A DNA stretch of 64,000 bases from Himantopus leucocephalus (Eukaryota; Chordata; Aves; Charadriiformes; Recurvirostridae): assembly GCA_003993805.1 (NCBI GenBank), contig RSEF01000006.1, positions 30,109,165 through 30,173,164 on the forward strand, given 5' to 3'. The position numbers were made by a program, and so were the translations under genes. A model generated the notes under the pieces. The model searched no databases. It was not told where the DNA came from and worked only from the letters and a program-made list of their open reading frames with translations. The first letter of the stretch is position 1. Each line of letters starts with the position of its first letter. Shown piece after piece: positions 1 through 15,400 of the stretch.

Positions 1-391
1 AGGAATACTCAGGTATCCTCCCATGAATGCATTTCAGCCATACTTGAATCCAGCCTGCACCACCCACAAGTTTGTCGCCAAGACTGTCTTGCAGAGGCAT
101 CCCCCTCCCCCTTTCTCTTTCACCTTTGACATCATTTATGAGAAGCCTCACTTGCATATTTCCATTCCCATTGGGTTTGATTTTTGTTGTTGTTCCAGTT
201 CAGAGAATTCAATGAGAGAATTCATCAAATAAACAAATATAAACCCTTAGAAACAAATCTCAAGAAATTTCATATATTGAAAGGTTTCATGACTAGGTTC
301 TCTTCTACTATCACCTCAATGTACACCTCTCAGGAATGACCACATTATGAGTAAGCTACTTGCAAAGAGAAAAATTCAGTCAAGGACTCAC

Positions 392-490
392 ATCACTTTG
401 CAGTTCCTGGCTCTTCTTGGCATGCTTGATCTGAGAACTGTCAGCCACGCTGGTGAACTTCAGAGCATCAGCCTTCTGTCTGTACTTTTT
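392..490 (-). CDS. NRAP: NRAP coding exon 21 (super-repeat 2, module 1)
   Basis: 99 bases, residues 717-749. [20 protein letters not shown] then [11 protein letters not shown]; donor GTGAGTC. It starts the second super-repeat. The next exon lies left of the window, so bases 1-391 are read as intron. Confidence 0.94.
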
Positions 491-3400
491 CTACATCAAA
501 TTAAAGCAGGTTACACAAAAGTTTCTACAATATTTACCTTCCCCAAAAAATGCAGTGCTTCCAAAAAGTACATGACTGATAGAGCCAAAGGTACCCTGTA
601 AATTGCCCAGACAGTTTCAGCACACATATCAACAAAATAAGCTTCCAAATACTACCCAGTGCTAGTATTTTCTGCTGGGAGGACCCCAGTGGCAAGGAGG
701 GTAGTGCAAGAGTATCCAAATGCATTATTGCTGACACTGCAAGCATGGATACTCTTTGGTGCCAGATGTACTGGCTCCATATCTTACAAGATCTAGGTTG
801 CACACCAACCAGTGAGTGTCCTTCACAAACTGGGTATGACTTAAGTCAGGACCCAAGAGAGCTCATGAACTACACAGTCACTATTACTATCTCATTTTCT
901 TACACGAGACTTCTCAGGCATATGCACGTGTTGTTCAAATCACTGAGCATATGTTACTGAGATAATTTTAAATTCTTAAGATATTTCTAAATTATCAATT
1001 AAATTACAACAGGCAATTTCAGTGTCCTGAAAGTAACTTAAATTCAAAATCTTCCCCACCATCTCCCAGTTCGTTTCAAAGCAGAGCTCAGCATAGACAC
1101 TGCAGTCAAGCCTTCCTGGGAGCAACAGCTATGAGAACCCTCCACAAGGCTCAAGTCTTGGATGTGGCAAAAAAAATCATGCTCCATTCATCCTCTGGTA
1201 CCAGTACTTCTATAAACTCTATTTGAACTGACAAATTTGCATACAGTCTAAGGTTTCTAGTTTGGTAAATAAGACTTTTATTCCATCTTACTTTTTGTTT
1301 TACATGTGAAACACACCGAAGCGAATGGAAAACTTCCATTGACTTCATCAGGCTTTGGATCAGGCCTGTTTTGAATCAATGCCCCTGCCTGAGCCTTTTG
1401 CATCACTTATTTAAGAGCAAGCTAAGTATCTCTTTCTATCTTTGAGACCATACAAGGCAATGCAGCACCCTATTTCAAGACCACAGAATGACCGGGGAGA
1501 CCAAACAAACACTTCTTGCATGCTTTAGTAGAATTCTTATTCTAACAGTAAAGCCATGAAGTGGGGCATTCCACCTAAGAAGGGTGTAAATGCATTTTTT
1601 CATTATCTAGAATTTCAAGAGAGAAATCCTTCTGTTTGAACTGATGGGTGAACAGATCAGTTTACACTGTGTCTCTGCTAGAAGAACACAAAATAGAAGT
1701 TAAACAAGCATGCAGCACTTCAAAGAGGTGCTCATCGCTTTATTTTAGGAACCTGGAAGGGAGGGAGGCAGATTAAAAACAGCATGTTTTGTCACATTGC
1801 ATGGAACACAATGTAGTGACATTCTGCAAAGAAATGACAAAATGCCAGGGTCTGTATGGCAATAGAGATCTCTAAAATAACATCCACCAGTCACCAGTTT
1901 AAGGGACTGTCAGCCATCTCTTGGCCTTACACAGCACTGGAATGAAAAGGCAGATCATTATGGATTAAATATTTGTGGAAATGATTATTACTACAGCATA
2001 CCACAGCAGCAGATGTCAGTCCATCTCTAGCAAGACACTGGATCTGAGAGTAGCTGCTCTTCTTTTGTTTCTAAGATGTATTTTTTCCTTTTGCAGGAGC
2101 AGTGAGAGCATGTCAGAGACCCAAGGTATCAGAAAGTGTGATCTCCAGTAACTAGCTGCCTTCTGTTCCTTCCTCCAGCACTAAGTGGGATTTTATCCTT
2201 CTTGTCAAACTTCCCGTAATTTATTCTTCTCTCTGTCCTCTAGTTTTCCCAGCACTAGTGAGACAACTCAACCATAGCTAAGCAGCTGAGAAAGTGTACT
2301 TCCATAAGGCTAATGGCAGTGTGAAACCATGAATTAATCAAGGGAAAGCAATGAAAAGCAGCACAAGCTGAAGTTGCCAGTAAAGTCACAGCCCTTATTT
2401 GCTGAAGAGCAAAGAAATTTCCAAACATGGCTAACAAATACCTAATTTTTCAGCACTGTTCCTTAAAACTCTATGCACTTCACGTAGCATGTACCTTAGG
2501 AATTTCTGATACCTTTCAATGCTACTCTGCAAAATGGGCAGATGAATGAAAAAGGGTGGAAGCACAGTTATAGGGACTTCTGCTCCACAAATTTGACAGA
2601 AATCAACAATCATATAATGAGAACACATATTTTTAACCTCTAGCCCAGGATTTCCTAAACTGTATAATACCTAAACAATGTCCATCAGTTCCTCCATTTC
2701 TCAGCAGATTGCTGTATTAGGAATTCCTTTCCTATTCCACATAATGTGGTTGAATAAGTGTGCATAAGCATTGGAATAAAAAACAGACAGAGACCTAAGC
2801 ACTTCGCTTACCTCACTGACCAAATCTCCTGCCTTTTTGGCTTGTTGTATATTAAGACTTCCTTCTGTGATACACCCAGCTCCCTTCATCCACATCAGAT
2901 CTGCCCTATATCGAAGCTGTAGAGGAAAATGACATTTATTGGCATGGAGAACACAGGTACAATGTTTGCACGTTTCCAGTTTCAATGACATTTTAAAAAG
3001 TCACAGTGCAAATCAAACAGCAGCCATATGAAATGAGAAATAACGTCAAACTGAAGAAGTCTATAAACACTCATACTGCTTCTAACAGTTAAGGTGAGTA
3101 TATATCATCTTACATCACTCTGAAGACCATAGGCCTTCTTTGCCCATTTAGTCTTCATATCTTCTGGAACCACTGTGTATTCATGGAGTCTCTTTCTATA
3201 ATCTAGGTCACTAGCGAGCTCCTGGGCCTTCTTAGCATGTCTCAGGTTTACCATATCCATAGGCAGATGGAAATGGGTCTTACTCTCCTCAAAATCTTTT
3301 TTGTATGCAATCTAGAAATAGAAGAAATGAAAATAAGTTGCCTCTATCAGTGTACTGCAAAACCAAAACAATTTTAAATCTCCACTCTTGTTTGTTTCCA

Positions 3401-6400
3401 TATGCAGATTAGGCAAAAAACACATGTAGAAATCAGTTCCTATGAGGGACGAAGAAAAACAAACAGAAGGACGAATTTTCCTAAATTTAGAGACATCTTC
3501 TCTATTACAGTACATCTTATTTTCAAACATGCTTGCATCTGCTTGAAAGTTTTATGTAGAAGTGTTTATACTGGGGTTTTAATAGGACATTATTTTCCTG
3601 CCCCAAAATAAGGACAATCAACCCAAAATTCCCTATGAGAAAAAAAGTACTGCGCAACCATTGCATATTAACAGACTGTGGAAGGAAACCAATTTTTGTT
3701 AAACGCTTCCAAGAATTTCTTCTAGTGAAAGCAGTAACAGTGGCAGATCGCATATTGTTGCTGAAAGATTAATAATTATGAAAAACACTTTTTGAGTGAC
3801 AGAAATAAATAATTTACCTCACTACTCATCTTGGCCACCTGCAGAGAGTGCAAAAGTCTTGAATCTTTGGTTCCAATTGCTTTTCCTTTTGTTTTTTCAT
3901 ATTCTTCTTTATATTTAATCTGTGAAAAAATAGTTTAAGTCAAAGAACATTTCTGATTACCCACAAGATAAGCAATAGGCTTTTCACTGGCAATTTCGAT
4001 GGTCAAAATTTACAAGGACTTAGTCTGATTCTCACTTTGTCACTTCAGATTTCCCAGATTTTCTCAGAATTTCCCAAATGTGCCAGGCTGGCTTCATTTA
4101 TGTTGTCTTTAACCTCATTCTTTAAGGCTCACTTCTCTGAGGTGGATAAGCTTATAAACTTAAATTCTTCTGATTAGCAAAATTATCCAGTTCTTAAAGC
4201 AAAATATAAGAAATCAATCACGTAAAAACCAAGCAAGGAATTCAAGATTTGATTTTTTTTAATGAGGTGGGATTTCAGAATCACCATCATTGCTGAACAA
4301 CTTCCAGCTGCAGGAAAAGTTTCTTTTCTGCATTTCCAGAGGTGAAGAATCATGCGAAAAGTTGTTTAAAAGAGTTTGTTTGGAAATTTTTTTATATACA
4401 TGTGTTTATGCTAAAGAAGCAGACTAAAGAAATATGCATTCTCTTTGCAGTGGATGGTAACAGCTTTTTTTTGAAACTATAAACAATTCAAAACACTGAA
4501 TTTTACTTTGGGAGGATTGAGCTATTGTTATGTTGTAAATTTTGCTTCCTCCTGTACACTTATATGTTAAAAAATAATTTTCAGAGAGTGAAATTTCATA
4601 GCAGAGTCTGAGAAAGCTTCCAACTGTTCATCAGCCATTGAGAAAGCTGAACAGCCAAACACAGGACTTAAAAATCAGATGAAGTGAGCTAAGCTTTATT
4701 TCCCTGTGCTATAGCAACTTATATAAAGAATAATTCCTAGGTAATTAAATATAACATACATCACTGGCAAGATCCCTTGAAGCTTTGGCAGCAAGTAAAG
4801 GCAGAGAATCAAGTTTCATTTCAAAGCCTCGGCCCTTACTCTTCTCCCAGCCTTCTTTGTACTTAATCTAGGAATGAAAAGACAGCAACATGTCACTAAC
4901 ACATAAACAGACAAGATCTTCAAATGAACATGAAAATAACTAAGAGCAAAACAGAAGTATAAATACGCTCAGTCCACAAACTGGAACCTACTTAATTCAC
5001 AGTTCATTATCATTTTGAGCTAATTAATTGGCCAGGATTGAGTCAAGAATTTTATTCTTGGAGTTTACAGGCACTTTAAATCCCAGAACGTGCACCAATA
5101 GCTTTCAATTTTAAAAAAGGCATGGGGGGGTAAGGTTTTTCAAAAGTGACTGTGGTTACGTCTGCGTATGCAAATGCTGTAGATCAATAGGAGCTGATCT
5201 ATAGGGCGGAACAGCTCGTGCTCAGAATCAGACATCACACTACTCGTTTCAGGATTTTTCTTTCCCCCCCCGCCAAACTAGAGCTAGTCAGGTCCCATAC
5301 ATTGAATGCCTATTTGTAGCCGCACTTCTTTATGTGAGCTGCTGGAGAGCATCTTTCAGTTTGGCTTCATTCAAAAGGAATCCAGCTCATGTGCTCTCAG
5401 ACCACCCCACAATGTGAAGCAAAGCTCAGTGAAGCAACCCTTATGATCAGGAGATTTGCTTCAAAAGCACACTCATGAGCCACACTATATGACAAACGGA
5501 GATGAAATGCATGAGAATCACATGCTTAACTTCTGAAAGTTAATGGAAGTTAAAGTACTAGTTGTTTAAGCTCTTTTTCAAGGTTCCACTTGAAATTCTG
5601 TTAGAGCAGGATCAAGTATGCCTTCATGCATACTATGCATGCACCTAATGAAGTATCCAGGAAGCCCTGATTCCTGTATTTGGCTTTTCCTATGGTTATA
5701 TTTTACTCGTATCTAACAATGAGCATGCACCCCAACACATTATAGCCACAAACAGTGTTGATCCACATGTGCAAATATGATTCTTCACACAAATATCACC
5801 TCAGAAGCAGTTAATTTTGTGAAGTGAACACTGATTTACTAAACAAACTCAAATAATCTGAAAAGGTCTTGAAAAAAAAGTCTAGCAGTTTGACAGCACT
5901 TGAGATTGTATCCCTATCTATTCTGGTTACCATACCTCATGCTGTTTAGTAAAGACTAATGATAAATGCTAAATGCTTTCAGAAACAGTGTCATCATCTT
6001 TACATTCATTTCTGTCTATTAACGGCATCAAGAATATTTCCACATGGCTTGGCTTACCTCACTGTATAACTGAGCATTGGCTTTTGCCTTCACTAACTGA
6101 GGTACGTCCTGAGGTAGAGTGTAATTTGTTTTTGTCTTCTCATACTGGGCTCGGTAGTTCAACTGCCATGTATTGAAAAAGTCAACAACAAACTCAGTTA
6201 TTTTTAACTCACTAAAAATATGATCGTTACACTGATTGACTGCCATTGAATTTCAGGCTATTAGTGCCATATGTTCTAGACACACTCATAGGTATGGCTG
6301 ACATAAATATGAGGGCGATAAGGCAATTATAACTTTCAAGTAGGTACTAGGAAGTAGAATAATTATTCTATAAATAGAATAGCTACTGATTGTCTAAAAG

Positions 6401-9400
6401 TAGAAAATATCTGATTAAAAAAACATGCATTAATAAATACACAGAAGATCTAGCCATAAAAAAGCACACTAATACAACTCTCTAAAATGAGGAAAATATT
6501 AAAGCCGGTATGCCTTCCACATTTTTTGAAATGATTTAATTTAATTTGTATTCTTGTTTTGATTGTAAATATGCTGATGAACTAGCAACAACAAAAACAG
6601 TGAAGTGCTACAAATGTTATGAAATAAAATTATCTCATAATTCTAATAAACAATGATGGCTAATGATAACAAAACTTACATCACTGAGCTGCTGCGCATT
6701 TATTTTGGCTTGAGCAATTTGTGGAGTGCTGGCAACAGAGCTGTACTTCAGCTTGTCTATGCTTTGCCTGTAGTTTACCTAATTTAAAATAAAATTTTAA
6801 AAAAGATTTAATAAAGGAAGAAATGTTCAGACTGAAAAATGAGAGATTGAGTAGGCAAGGTTTTGTTAGCTAATACTCTGGATAAATCATTACTTAAACC
6901 ACAATAAATTGAGGTGAGGAAAAATGCCAGGATCTCTTGGATGAGATCTGAGTTAATGCTCTGAAAATTTCCTAGTCTGAGGTCACAGTTTTTATTGCAC
7001 TTTGAAAATGAACTTCACTTATAACCCCTTCCCCTCAAAACCATAAGGTATTAAAAAGATGCAGTTTCAGCTGGTCCCCAAAGCATTCCTATAAAACCGA
7101 TATCCTTAACTGTCACTCAGACTATTTTTATCTTTATCAGACTATCTCTATAAAGGAACATTGTAAGTGTCTATTAAGAGGTCTGCCCATTGTAATGCTG
7201 TGCAGAGCAAGTGAACTCTCTTACACTTTGTTTTTACTGAGTTTAATCACCAAATTTCCCTGTGTGATAAGAGTTTTGTGTGGATGATGAGAGAAGAAAA
7301 AGTCATTTTAATGTCAGCCACTGATAGTATTGGAGCCCACTAAATTCCTAAAACTTTATCATGGTAGCTGGAATAATAAACTATAAAATAAATATAATAA
7401 ATCTCGAAATCATGCAAGATAAAAAAAATCATGGAGAAGCTTTCTTTCAAACCTGTTACTGCCAAAGGACTCAGTGCTACACTGCAGGACACAATTATAA
7501 GTCTCTATAGGCCTTAATTAATATTAACTGCAGTTAATCACCACTTTGCAAACATTGCACATTGCTTAAAACTACTTTCTTAAGAGCACTTTTTTTTTTC
7601 CCCAGTAAAGTGGAGTATATTTCTAGGGACTTTGAGTCACTGAAACCATCTTAATGTGGACCTTCTTGTCTCAGGTATGCTCACATAAACTTCATTCTTT
7701 CTGCCATAATGACAAAAACTGGGAAAAAAAAGCCTGAATCCTCTCACAAGTCCAAAGTGATCAAGGTACTTAAAACAGTTTATTTACTTCTTTACAGAGA
7801 GAATTTTACTTCCACAGAAAGGGATCATTTCTTTTTAACTGAAACCATGTATTTATTGCTACTGGTGATTGCTTAGTGTGTGTGAGAGTTGTATTCTTAA
7901 AGAGTTCAAAGTAAGCATGTTGGTTATCAGTGAGCAGACGAGCCCTGGGACTCTTTCAGACTACTAGGTGATGATCATGACTAGTGCAACTGAGTTTCTT
8001 TGGCCAATTGATTTACACGCTCCGAAACCAGATGCTGACTATGAGTTGTAGAGCCACAGGTAGTGCTCTGTTTAGAGCGGGTAGAACTAATTTGTACATT
8101 TTGGACATGAACTTATGCTTACTTTGAACTCTAATAATACAACTGCCTCACACAATAAGTAATCAAACAGTGAACTACTTTTTTCAAGCTTTTTCAAAGG
8201 CAAAGCTGAAATTACCACTCAAGAGGCAACAGTGTATCTTACAGTCGAAGTACCTCAAGTACTTCCTCAAAAACGTCAGGGTTCTCAATTCTACTCCTTC
8301 ATGCTACCATCTTTTTATTGGAAGAGGTATTTAGGCCCAGATAAATCTCATATAATGTTAATGGCCTCTCTAATGCATCTGGCCCCTGGTTTCTTGCAAT
8401 TTCAATGGAAAGACAGGTTATATACATCTTAGGTAGTCAAAAATGCCCTGCAGATGTGCTGCTCTCTTCCTGTTGATTTTATAAATAACGCCCGGTGACT
8501 GCGCTCCTAACTAAGGCAGAGGTTAAGTTCCCAACAGTAGATGAGATCAATCAAGCCTTTAATGCTTGTGAGAGGTGAGAGTATGGTATTCTCTACAGTC
8601 TGACGTCCTCCATTTATCTGTAGAGTACATACAACCACAGCAGTACACACATTTCTTCACATTGTTCCATCAGCAGCTCAACCCCAAGCACAGAGGGCAC
8701 CTCTCTCGCAGGGACCACAGGCATAAGGAAGGTTATGTGACAATTAGTCCCCTCTCAAAGGTGAACACTTATCTTCAGGGAATTCACAAAGGATGAAAAG
8801 CCTATTTCAGTCTCCCTGTCCTTTCAGTGCTTGATGCCACTGTTGAAGCTGCCCCAGATGGTGAGATATTTTGCAACACAGACTAGGGAGAGGGTAGAAC
8901 TCACCCCTACCACATCACTGTACAATCTCTGCTGAACTGAAGCCAAGGACAGGAGGTGGCAGCACTTTCTATTCCGCTGAGCCTTCCTGACTCCCTGCAC
9001 TTTTTTGCCTTAACTTTGTTATCACTAGTTGTTTTCTCCCATGATTAAATCACCATTTGACAGAAGCAATCTACCACGATCTCTCCTACAGAGAGATGAT
9101 GAGCCATGCAAGTCATAGAAAAAAACCATAAAATTATTTACATCTTTCAAAGGGACCAACTTCCTTGTTGTCTGATATGAAGGAGTGAGAGTAGCTGGGT
9201 AATTGTAGTCAACACCATCATGTTTGTAATCAGATTTATAGGCTATCTGAAACACAGGGAGAACAAAAAAAAAATCATTCTTTTTTTTTTAAGCTGTCAT
9301 TTGTTTGAATAATTATCAGTCAAGAGGAAAGGAGAAACAATAATATTAATATTAAATGCAGGAAACAAAGTAAGTTCAATGTCATGAGTGACAAAGAAAA

Positions 9401-12400
9401 TGAAATTATTTGCATAGTTTAGCCACTAATTGATTCTTTTTCAGCTCCTCAATTAATCCAATGCCAACAGTGGGAGCATTAACTTAACTTCCACCTATGA
9501 CACATCTCTTTTATCTTTCTGCTTAGTTCTCAAGCTTCTTACAGATTTGTAAATAATGTACTTGAAGGAATGGTATGTAACAAAATAGCTTCTTGGCTAA
9601 CCCAGTAAATTAAATTGGAATCCAGAAATCTTCATTAAAGATTGTTTTTTCAGCAAAGGTCTGACCCTGGGGGTGGTGGCAAGCAACCTTCAGCATCCTA
9701 CTGATGTCAAAGAAAACTGAAGGAGCTCAGTATGTTGCCAGATCACTGAACTTGCTTATTTTAACTTCTTCCACACAGTGAGCTATAAATCAGTACAAAA
9801 GGGCTTCCAGAATTTCCCCTCTTCTCAACATATCTATCCTTCAGATCCTCAGTACAATATGATCTAAAGTTTCCTATTAACTTAATTCTGGAGAAACTCA
9901 TAAACAAGAAAGCAACAACCATAAAAGTGTGATTAAAAAAGACTTACATTGCTTGCCAGGCTGCCAACTTTCATGGCATGTAGCATTCGCTTGTCCATGC
10001 CAATACCTACATAATGACCTTTCATCTGGTTCTGGTAGGTTTCTTTGTATTTAAGCTGTACAAAAAAAAAAAAGCAAAAACACTCTGAGAAAATATATTT
10101 AGTTTTTCTTTGAGTTTCAATATGTTATGGCAGTGAGACAAATTATTACAGCTGTGGTCTACTAGTGTTGCACCACTACAGAAATTCATGAGTCCACAAC
10201 AACCTTGGTGCTTAAAAAAATGAAAACTAAAACTCTCTGTGAGTTTCACTTTTTAAAAGGTGTCGTTTACATATTCTTCAGATCACCTGGATGCCACATA
10301 AAGGAGATACCTCCACATTCTATTGCTGCATATTATTTCCTCAGAAATAAATATTAGAACAAAGTTGCAGGGAAGCGTTATTTGTACATTATGACAAAAT
10401 GACCACATTTACCATCATCTACCAAAACTGGACTGTTTTGGTGCAGCTTTTACCAAGCCCAGAGTAGGAAATTTGACAACAAGATAAACTAACCAGTCTA
10501 CCATCTCATCTGTATGGCAAAAGATTTACTCCTCCTGGATTTCAGAGAATGACAGCAAGCAGTACAAAGCAAAATTATACTTCAGTATCATGAGATACAA
10601 GCAGTATAATTATTGATATTGATTACTTTCACACAGTAAACATGTTCCTTTCTGACATTAACTCTGGTAAAGTATCTTCTGCCCACCTTTCCAGTCAGGA
10701 AAGGGACATACGAAATTAAATAAGTAATGATTATGATAGGTAAGAGTAACAATTGACAGATACTTGTCTGGATTAGCAGTCCATTGTAAGTAACCTCTGT
10801 TTCATACATCATAGTAGCTCTTTTCATAATCCTGTATAAAATGAGCCCCAGCTATCCATCAGGACATACTAGAGCAGGTGCTGTACAGACATGGGTTAAA
10901 ATCAGTTATAATCAAATTCCCACCACACGCTTATCTGAAACGCACACACAGATGACTTGTGACACCAGCAGCTACCAGCTTAAGCGAGCCCCAGACGATG
11001 TACTGAAAACTTACATCACTGGTGAATTTTGAGATCTTGCTCACATTCTTGAATTGCGGAGTATCACAGTAGTTCATGCTGTAGCCTCTGTTGTTTCCGA
11101 GATCCTTCTTATACTCCACCTTAGTGGCAAAAATGCACAAGGGAAAGATATGGTAAAACCTTAACCTTCTCTGTCAAGTTGCCACACACACTTTTTATTA
11201 GCCAGACCCACTGTTCAGAGATTTTGATACATGGCTTTCATCAGATGGCATATGATGAAAATTAATATGAAGATGATTTTCATATATTCAGTTCTCATTT
11301 TACAGGCAAAAGAAATGCAATCAATTTCATCCACTTGGACCTCAGCAAAGTGTACGAGACAGCGCCATGGGGAAAATTATTAACAAAAACAAGGATCTAC
11401 CACGGCGTTTTAAGGTGAGTGTGGAGCAAATGAAAGCTGAAAAAGCAATGGGTGTTTTTCAACAGGAAGGATTGAACAGGAAGAAGTTTACCAGCAGAAT
11501 TCTACAGAGTAACTTTAAATACAGAATTGGTTTAATATTTTCATTAAGTACCTTTGCTCTGAAGTAGGAATGTTGGGGGCGATATTAAAAGGGGCAATAG
11601 AAATGAGACTAAACTCAGCAAGGTAGACATTAATATACGTAGGGAGTGGTCATTAGAATTTCAGCTATAAGAGCTCATCACCTGGAAAGTCTAAGAAAGA
11701 GAAAACTGTTCATATGTAGGCTGACCACAGAAAGACGGTGAGATGCCAAAGTAACACAGCCATGAAAACGGAAAATACAGCCCAAGGCAGAAGCAAGAGG
11801 AAACTTTTGAGCTGGCACTGGGAAGTGCATGTGTTATGTACCAGATTCCAGCAAGACCTCATCAAGAACTTATGTACTCTTACATTCATTCCTGTTTAAG
11901 GAACATGCACTCAGCCTATAACAGCTGCAGTGAAAGACTGAGAGATGAGAAGAATTTGGCTTGCTTAGTCTAGGAAAACAAAGGCAGAGAGAAGAAAATT
12001 ATATCCATTTGTAAACATCTCAGGTAATCATGCAGGGAGAAGAACTTTAGAAACTAAAGGGCAATATTGGCACAAAGCACAACAGTAATAAAGTGGACAG
12101 GAATAAATGTAGGCTAGAAATTAGAAAAAGAGGATTATATGATACTGTGCCGAAACAGCAGGAGCCAGGAATCATTGGCCCAGGAGGCCCCTTCCAGTCC
12201 TACTTCCAGGGATTTTTCATTATTGAAGGTTTTATACTTTGACATCTCAAGAGTATAAGTTTTTAAACTGCCATGGGGAACCTCTAGAAACTCACATTTA
12301 TTAATAGCTTTATAGCTGATATGACACTATAAATAAATTAATAATTCAGAATCTACTGAGAATTCCCTAGCAATCTTCCCTCGCCAAGCAGAAAAAGAAT

Positions 12401-15400
12401 GCATTATCAGTAACTCACAGTCTTTCACATGATGGAAGAAAACAGAAACCTGCATTAACAGACTGGTACAAATTTTGGCTCTGTTGGTGCTATATTTTAA
12501 TTATCAGTAGAACCTTCTTTGAAACACTAACGTACACACTCAAGTCATCCTAAAGCATTTATAATTATAACTTCACAGCACATTAACAGCACAATTCAGG
12601 GGTTCTTTTTAGATTTCTATTCTTCATGTGGCCAGAATTAGAATTCCTCTTCTAGGGTTAATTTCCCATACTTTCATACAGATCATTGGAACTACCAGAT
12701 AACAGCACCTGAAGTTCTTGCACCTTTCTCCTCAGTTACTGTGCTACACACAGATCATTTTTGTTACATATGGGGCAATAAGAACAACAGCTTTTTATAT
12801 TTATAGTCCTTACCCATCAGACACGAATGTTTGTATGAGCTGCTCTCAAACTTGTTAACAGATCGATTCAACCCCTTACCTCACTGACAAGCTTGTTAAC
12901 ACTTCGGGCTTGTTTAAGGACTAAGTTGTCTTCAGCTGTTAGAGAGTGAAAGTGAGCCGCACCTTTCATCTTGGAAAGATCTTTCTTGTATTTTATCTGA
13001 AAAGAAGTAGGGAAAATTATAAAATAGATGTCTACATTTTCACCATTGCAATTTAAACTGGCTTCATGAGTAGGGTTAAGATTTTTCCTATTCTTGCTTT
13101 GATAAGCAAATAGAACTTGCTAAATTGAAACACTGCAAGTTGTTACTTCCTGAAATAAACCATATATAAAATCACAGCCCTGACAATCCCTGCCAAGCCA
13201 CTTCACTAGACAGCATTTTTTAAATTCATTTTTTACATGGATTGAACAGCAGTAGTTGTTGTTCATACCTTGAACAGATAACTAGCAGATTCTTGGCTTG
13301 TCACTGGTTGGAGCTTGTGTGCTCTTCTATTACTGAAGTTAATTCTCAGTACTTTAATTTTAGACTTCTAGTCAGAGAATTAAAGATAGTCATCAAGTGC
13401 TCTGGGAACTTTTCCTTTTGTAGAAACCAGCTTTTTGAGATGGCTATATCGTTTTGCACTTATAACGTTTCAAGACAATTATATTTCTCTACCAAATCAA
13501 TGTTGAAATATTTTTATATGTTAATTTAATTTTAACATCAGGTTATTGACTTAAATTGAGCTATGACAAGTGAAAAGAGATAATACTTATATTGGCCTTT
13601 TGCCAAAATCCTGTTGGGAATGTATTTCAATATTTCTTACATACAAGGAGATGCTTATATTCTTAATCATATGTTACTGCTTTAAAAATCAGATTCATAA
13701 TATAAAAAAATAACAAATTATTTGAAATGTGCTGAAATGCGAAGTGTTTTTTATTTTATTTTCCAAGTTTGCACACAGTTTCTCAGGCTTTAAAGATATG
13801 AAGCAGCTTGATATAGAATCATAGAGTGTTTAGACTTGGAAGGGACCTTGAAGATCATAAGTACTCTAGTGTGTTAAGGTAACTGCCATGAACGAATGCT
13901 TCTCCTCGCTCCAGGTATTACAAATTAGTAAGGAAAATGCTGACCATCAGCATTTTGAAAACCTATGAAACTGCCATATTTATCTGGAAAGTTTAAATAT
14001 TTCATGTTTAAACAGGGGATCACTGAGTTTGTCACCAAAATAAGGATTAGTCCCAGAAGGTTTCAGGTTTTTTATATTCTCTCAGTCATAAGCTGAAGTA
14101 ACAGAATATGACTGATCCTTTCACTCTAGTTTACTGCTAGCGTCTAGTCTAGGCTAATACAAGCTGCAAGACTCAACCATCTGTTAGCGCCTCAGAAAAC
14201 AGACTGAGCCCATCACCCATCAGCTCAGATAGCCCCATGGAGGACAGGTGTCCACACTACAAAGGTTGTCACTCACAGGAGCCCTTCCCAGCAGCCACAG
14301 GGTAGTGACCTACAGACTGACCCATTTTTTGCAACTACTAGAAATGGCCTCCTCAAATAGGACTGAGGCTCTTTAATCAATGGGCTGCATGCAAGAATTG
14401 CACATCACCACCTTTTTTTGCCAATTCTTTAGCTTACCACCCAAAACTAAAAATCCCCAGCCTAGAAATAAGCTCAGTCTTGTGAAGTGACAGTGTTGTA
14501 CTCTATGGTGTCTTTTCCTCCGTATGACTTACTTTGCGCTAGAGGCATGATGCATCAAAATTTCAAAACCAGTTCAGCTCATTCATCCTCCATTTATTCA
14601 CTACTGGGAATACCACAGTAGTCCGCAGGATGATTAAGGCAGTTGAAGGTTTCATTAATAATACAGGTGCAGATTTGCCAGGAGGGTTAACCTAACAGTA
14701 GGGATCCCCATTAGTTGCTACATCCATCTCCTCCCTCATGCAAGTTGGAGCTGTGTCCCCTTCTATTAATGGATATTATTAATCCCCTGCGCCATCCAGT
14801 TCCCAGCAATGCAGTGAAATGTCATTGTTGTTTACTTCTCAAGTGTAATTTTAGCATTCTCCTCCCAGGCACTGCTCTGACAAACTGCTGTTTTTAATTG
14901 TTTATGAATTGTATTGATTCAGGTTTCATACTTACATCACTTGCCAATTCATTTGCTTTCTTGGCATTTTGATAAGCTGGAGTGATCATAGCAGGAAAGC
15001 TTCCTTTCCCTCTGCGTTCTTCATACTCATCCATATAATCCTGAAGAAAATTCAGAGTGTTTACTCATCATACATGAGCAGGTGGGGCCTTGGGTGATTT
15101 CACAAAGCCCCATAGTCCTTGTTAGTAGGAAAGTTCATTGCTTCTTTTTTTTTTTTTATGAAAAAGAGAATAAAATGACCAACTGTAAGAATAAAATCGC
15201 CCATTAAATTAACTGTGCCTGTAAAATTACTTGTGTTGCATTGCAAGAGAAATTTAGGTAGCAATTAGCTGTGGTCAAGATACCATTAAAGTATACAATG
15301 ATATACATCCTTCTAATCTCACCTCAGCTCTTACAGAGATGATATCTGCCAGCCTCTCATATGTTTCCCTGGAAAACTATAAAAAAATCTAATCGTTCAG

